A stretch of 64,000 nucleotides of DNA from Cellulosimicrobium protaetiae (GTDB lineage Bacteria > Actinomycetota > Actinomycetes > Actinomycetales > Cellulomonadaceae): NCBI RefSeq assembly GCF_009708005.2, contig NZ_CP052757.1, positions 620,001-684,000 of the forward strand, written 5' to 3'. Each line of letters opens with the position of its first letter. Position 1 is the stretch's first letter. A program made the translations under genes and the position numbers. The notes under the pieces are model-generated. The model was not told the origin of the DNA, did no database searches, and saw nothing but the letters and a program-made list of their open reading frames with translations. Shown here piece after piece: positions 61,949 through 64,000 of this stretch.

Positions 61949-63433
61949 ATGAGCACCCCCATGCCCGAACCCTCGGCACCGACCGGGAACGCCTCCCTCT
62001 CGCCGCGACCGTCGACCGACCACGACGCCGGGTCCGCGGCCTCCGCCGACCGCCTCGGGACCGGGCTGCGGACGCGGCACCTGACGATGATGGGGCTCGG
62101 CTCCGCGATCGGGGCGGGCCTGTTCCTCGGCTCGGGCGTCGGGATCGCGACCGCCGGTCCCGCCGTGCTCGTGTCGTACGCGATCGCGGGCGTCGTCGTC
62201 ATCCTCGTCATGCGGATGCTCGCCGAGATGGCGAGCGCGCGGCCCGCGAGCGGGTCGTTCTCCGTGTACGCGGAGGAGGCGCTCGGCCCGTGGGCCGGGT
62301 TCCTGCTGGGCTGGCTCTACTGGTTCATGCTCGTCATGGTGCTCGGCGCGGAGATCACCGGTGCCGCGCGGATCGTCACCGGCTGGTACCCGGACCTGCC
62401 GCAGTGGGGCGTGGCGCTCGCCGTGGTGGTCGTGTTCGCGGTGATCAACCTGTGGGGCGTGCGGCAGTTCGGCGAGCTCGAGTTCTGGTTCGCGTTCGTC
62501 AAGGTCGCGGCGATCGTCGGGTTCCTCGTCGTCGGCGTCCTGCTCGTCCTCGGGCTGCTCCCGGGGACCGACCCCGTCGGCACGTCGAACCTCCTGGGTC
62601 ACGGCGGCTTCGCGCCCGAGGGCTGGGGCGGGATCGCCGCGGGGCTGCTCGTCGTCGTCTTCGCGTTCGGCGGCATCGAGATCGTCACGATCGCGGCGGC
62701 GGAGGCGCGCGAGCCGCGCACCGCCGTCGCGCGCGCGACCCGCAGCATCGTGTGGCGGATCCTCGTGTTCTACCTGGGCTCGGTCGCGATCATGGTGCTC
62801 GTGCTGCCGTGGGACTCGCCGCTGCTCGCCCAGAGCCCGTTCGTCGCGGTCCTCGACCTCGCCGGGCTCCAGGGTGCCGCGCGGGTCATGGAGGTGGTCG
62901 TGGTGATCGCGCTGCTGTCGGCGTTCAACGCGAACGTCTACGGCACGTCGCGCATGGCGTACTCGCTCGCCGGCCGCGGCGACGGGCCGCGGGCGCTGCG
63001 GCGCGTGTCGCGCCGCGACGTGCCGTGGGTCTCCGTGCTCGTCTCGGTGTTCTTCGCGCTCGTCGCCGTGGGGCTCAACTGGCTCCTTCCCGAGGCGCTG
63101 CTCGGCATCCTGCTCAACGCCGTGGGTGCGGCGCTGCTGGTCGTGTGGGTGCTCGTGGCCGTGTCGCAGCTCCGGCTGCGTCGCCGGATCGAGGAGCAGG
63201 CGCGGGCGTCGGGCGAGCCGATGACGCTGCGCATGTGGGGCTTCCCTTGGCTCACGTGGGCCGTGCTCGTGGGCCTCGCCGCCCTGGCGGTCCTCATGCT
63301 CACCGACGACGCCGCGCGCGCCCAGCTCCTGTCCACCGCCGGCCTCGTGGTCGCGATCCTGGCCCTCTACGCGGTCACGCGCGGCGGCCGCGCACGCCGC
63401 GTCGCGAGTGCGGGGGCACGCGAGGACGCGTGA
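61949..63433 (+). CDS. Amino-acid permease (APC superfamily)
   Basis: 494 residues, twelve helices. AAT-type signatures: RHLTMMGLGSAIGAGLFLGSG, LAEMASARPASGSFSVYAEEALGPWAGFLLGW, FAFGGIEIVTIAAAEAREPR, FNANVYGTSRMAYSLAGRGDGP. Related to proline/aromatic/GABA amino-acid:proton symporters; substrate unassigned. The upstream 250 nt (61699-61948) hold no other gene. Confidence 0.88.
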   Translation: MSTPMPEPSAPTGNASLSPRPSTDHDAGSAASADRLGTGLRTRHLTMMGLGSAIGAGLFLGSGVGIATAGPAVLVSYAIAGVVVILVMRMLAEMASARPASGSFSVYAEEALGPWAGFLLGWLYWFMLVMVLGAEITGAARIVTGWYPDLPQWGVALAVVVVFAVINLWGVRQFGELEFWFAFVKVAAIVGFLVVGVLLVLGLLPGTDPVGTSNLLGHGGFAPEGWGGIAAGLLVVVFAFGGIEIVTIAAAEAREPRTAVARATRSIVWRILVFYLGSVAIMVLVLPWDSPLLAQSPFVAVLDLAGLQGAARVMEVVVVIALLSAFNANVYGTSRMAYSLAGRGDGPRALRRVSRRDVPWVSVLVSVFFALVAVGLNWLLPEALLGILLNAVGAALLVVWVLVAVSQLRLRRRIEEQARASGEPMTLRMWGFPWLTWAVLVGLAALAVLMLTDDAARAQLLSTAGLVVAILALYAVTRGGRARRVASAGAREDA

Positions 63434-63522
63434 ACCGGAGGTGACGCCGGGTGACCTGCGGGGACACCGGCGTCGAACGGCGCGTGCACGGACGTGCGCC
63501 GACCACGGTGCACAATGAACGG

Positions 63523-64000
63523 ATGACCTACCGCGTCCTGAGGCTCATCCTGTCGCTGCTCGCCTACGTGCTGCTGCGGCCACAGGTGACGGGACGCAAC
63601 AACATCCCCCGCAACGGGGCGGTCATCCTCGCGAGCAACCACCTGTCGTTCATCGACTCGCTCCTCATCCCGATCGTCGCGCCGCGGCACGTCACGTTCC
63701 TCGCCAAGGCCGAGTACTTCACCGGCCGCGGGCTCAAGGGCCGCCTGTCGCGCTGGTTCTTCACGACGATCGGCATGATCCCCGTCCAGCGCGACGACCC
63801 GCGCGCGGGCCAGCGCTCGCTCGAGGACGCGCTCGAGGTGCTGCAGCGCGGCGGCGCGTTCGGCATCTACCCCGAGGGCACGCGCTCGCGCGACGGCAAG
63901 CTCCACGCGGGCCGCACCGGCGTGGCGTGGCTCGCGCTCGCGGGCCACGCCCCGGTCGTCCCGGTCGCCGTGCGCGGCACGGACAAGGTCCAGCCCGTCG
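63523..64000 (+). CDS. 1-acylglycerol-3-phosphate acyltransferase (PlsC type), 3' partial
   Basis: At least 159 residues; the gene runs off the right edge. One N-terminal helix ([13 protein letters not shown]), then acyltransferase motifs SNHLSFIDS (NHxxxxD), [18 protein letters not shown] and [15 protein letters not shown]. It acylates lysophosphatidate in phospholipid synthesis. A CACAAT hexamer just before the ATG suggests a short or absent leader. Confidence 0.88.
   Translation, partial: MTYRVLRLILSLLAYVLLRPQVTGRNNIPRNGAVILASNHLSFIDSLLIPIVAPRHVTFLAKAEYFTGRGLKGRLSRWFFTTIGMIPVQRDDPRAGQRSLEDALEVLQRGGAFGIYPEGTRSRDGKLHAGRTGVAWLALAGHAPVVPVAVRGTDKVQPV

Overview
The window is about 64 kb of very GC-rich DNA (roughly 73-74 %) with the gene style of a free-living actinobacterium: many GTG starts, 4-bp ATGA/GTGA overlaps, several apparently leaderless genes, and twin-arginine and LAxTG sortase signals. 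A secreted GH16 glucanase with a ricin-type CBM13 module, a CebR-like operator, a guanidine-III riboswitch and an IdeR/DtxR box all fit a Micrococcales polysaccharide degrader of the Cellulosimicrobium/Cellulomonas/Promicromonosporaceae type. That placement is inference; no rRNA or marker gene is present. The first gene is cut by the left edge and the last by the right edge.

Layout. 0-3 kb: D-lactate-type FAD/Fe-S oxidoreductase. 3.1-4.1 kb: a repeat-rich intergenic stretch with two oppositely oriented arrays of a 21-nt repeat around a long hairpin. 4.1-18.5 kb: an extracytoplasmic sugar-oxidation and cell-surface region (PQQ-type sugar dehydrogenase with PKD/CBM modules, exported TIM-barrel isomerase/epimerase, a WxL-like surface protein with its DUF916 partner, then a PA14/beta-propeller/CBM/DUF1080 protein), interrupted by an esterase, an MFS exporter and a PhzF protein on the minus strand. 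18.7-23 kb: an MMPL transporter and an FBP zinc-finger protein that converge on a repeat array containing an IS30-family element. 23.6-25.8 kb: orphan AtpC-like protein, a VOC protein, a guanidine-III riboswitch with a paired SMR exporter, and two small genes. 25.9-29.7 kb: metF-metE under an S-box riboswitch. 29.8-34.1 kb: a four-gene overlapping operon of LytS-like kinase, LytTR regulator, small membrane protein and sodium:solute symporter. 34.1-36.7 kb: siderophore uptake. 36.7-38.4 kb: an AbiE toxin-antitoxin island that appears to have cut a secreted-protein gene. 39.5-42.1 kb: cstA and its small partner. 42.2-45 kb: a sortase-anchored repeat protein. 45-54 kb: small regulators and enzymes, including a TetR/acetyltransferase/MFS operon, a NYN-LOTUS protein, a TetR/hydrolase divergent pair and the GH16 glucanase. 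54.5-64 kb: antiporter, 8-oxoguanine deaminase-like amidohydrolase, ECF41 sigma factor with an MDR oxidoreductase, NCS2 purine permease, APC permease and the start of a PlsC-type acyltransferase.

The most unusual content is non-coding. A 43-47-nt core sequence occurs twice (near 3.5 kb and 21.0 kb). Each copy sits in the loop of a long, nearly perfect inverted repeat (27 and 32 bp) whose arms differ in sequence between copies yet still pair. Both copies lie about 30 nt from an array of a 21-nt repeat (consensus GAGGTAGAACCNNGGTC plus 4 nt). These arrays sit at gene 3' ends, and the repeat units themselves supply the stop codons of at least three genes. One array carries the IS30 insertion, and a head-to-head pair of units forms a perfect 40-bp palindrome downstream of metE. 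I do not recognise this repeat/hairpin family.
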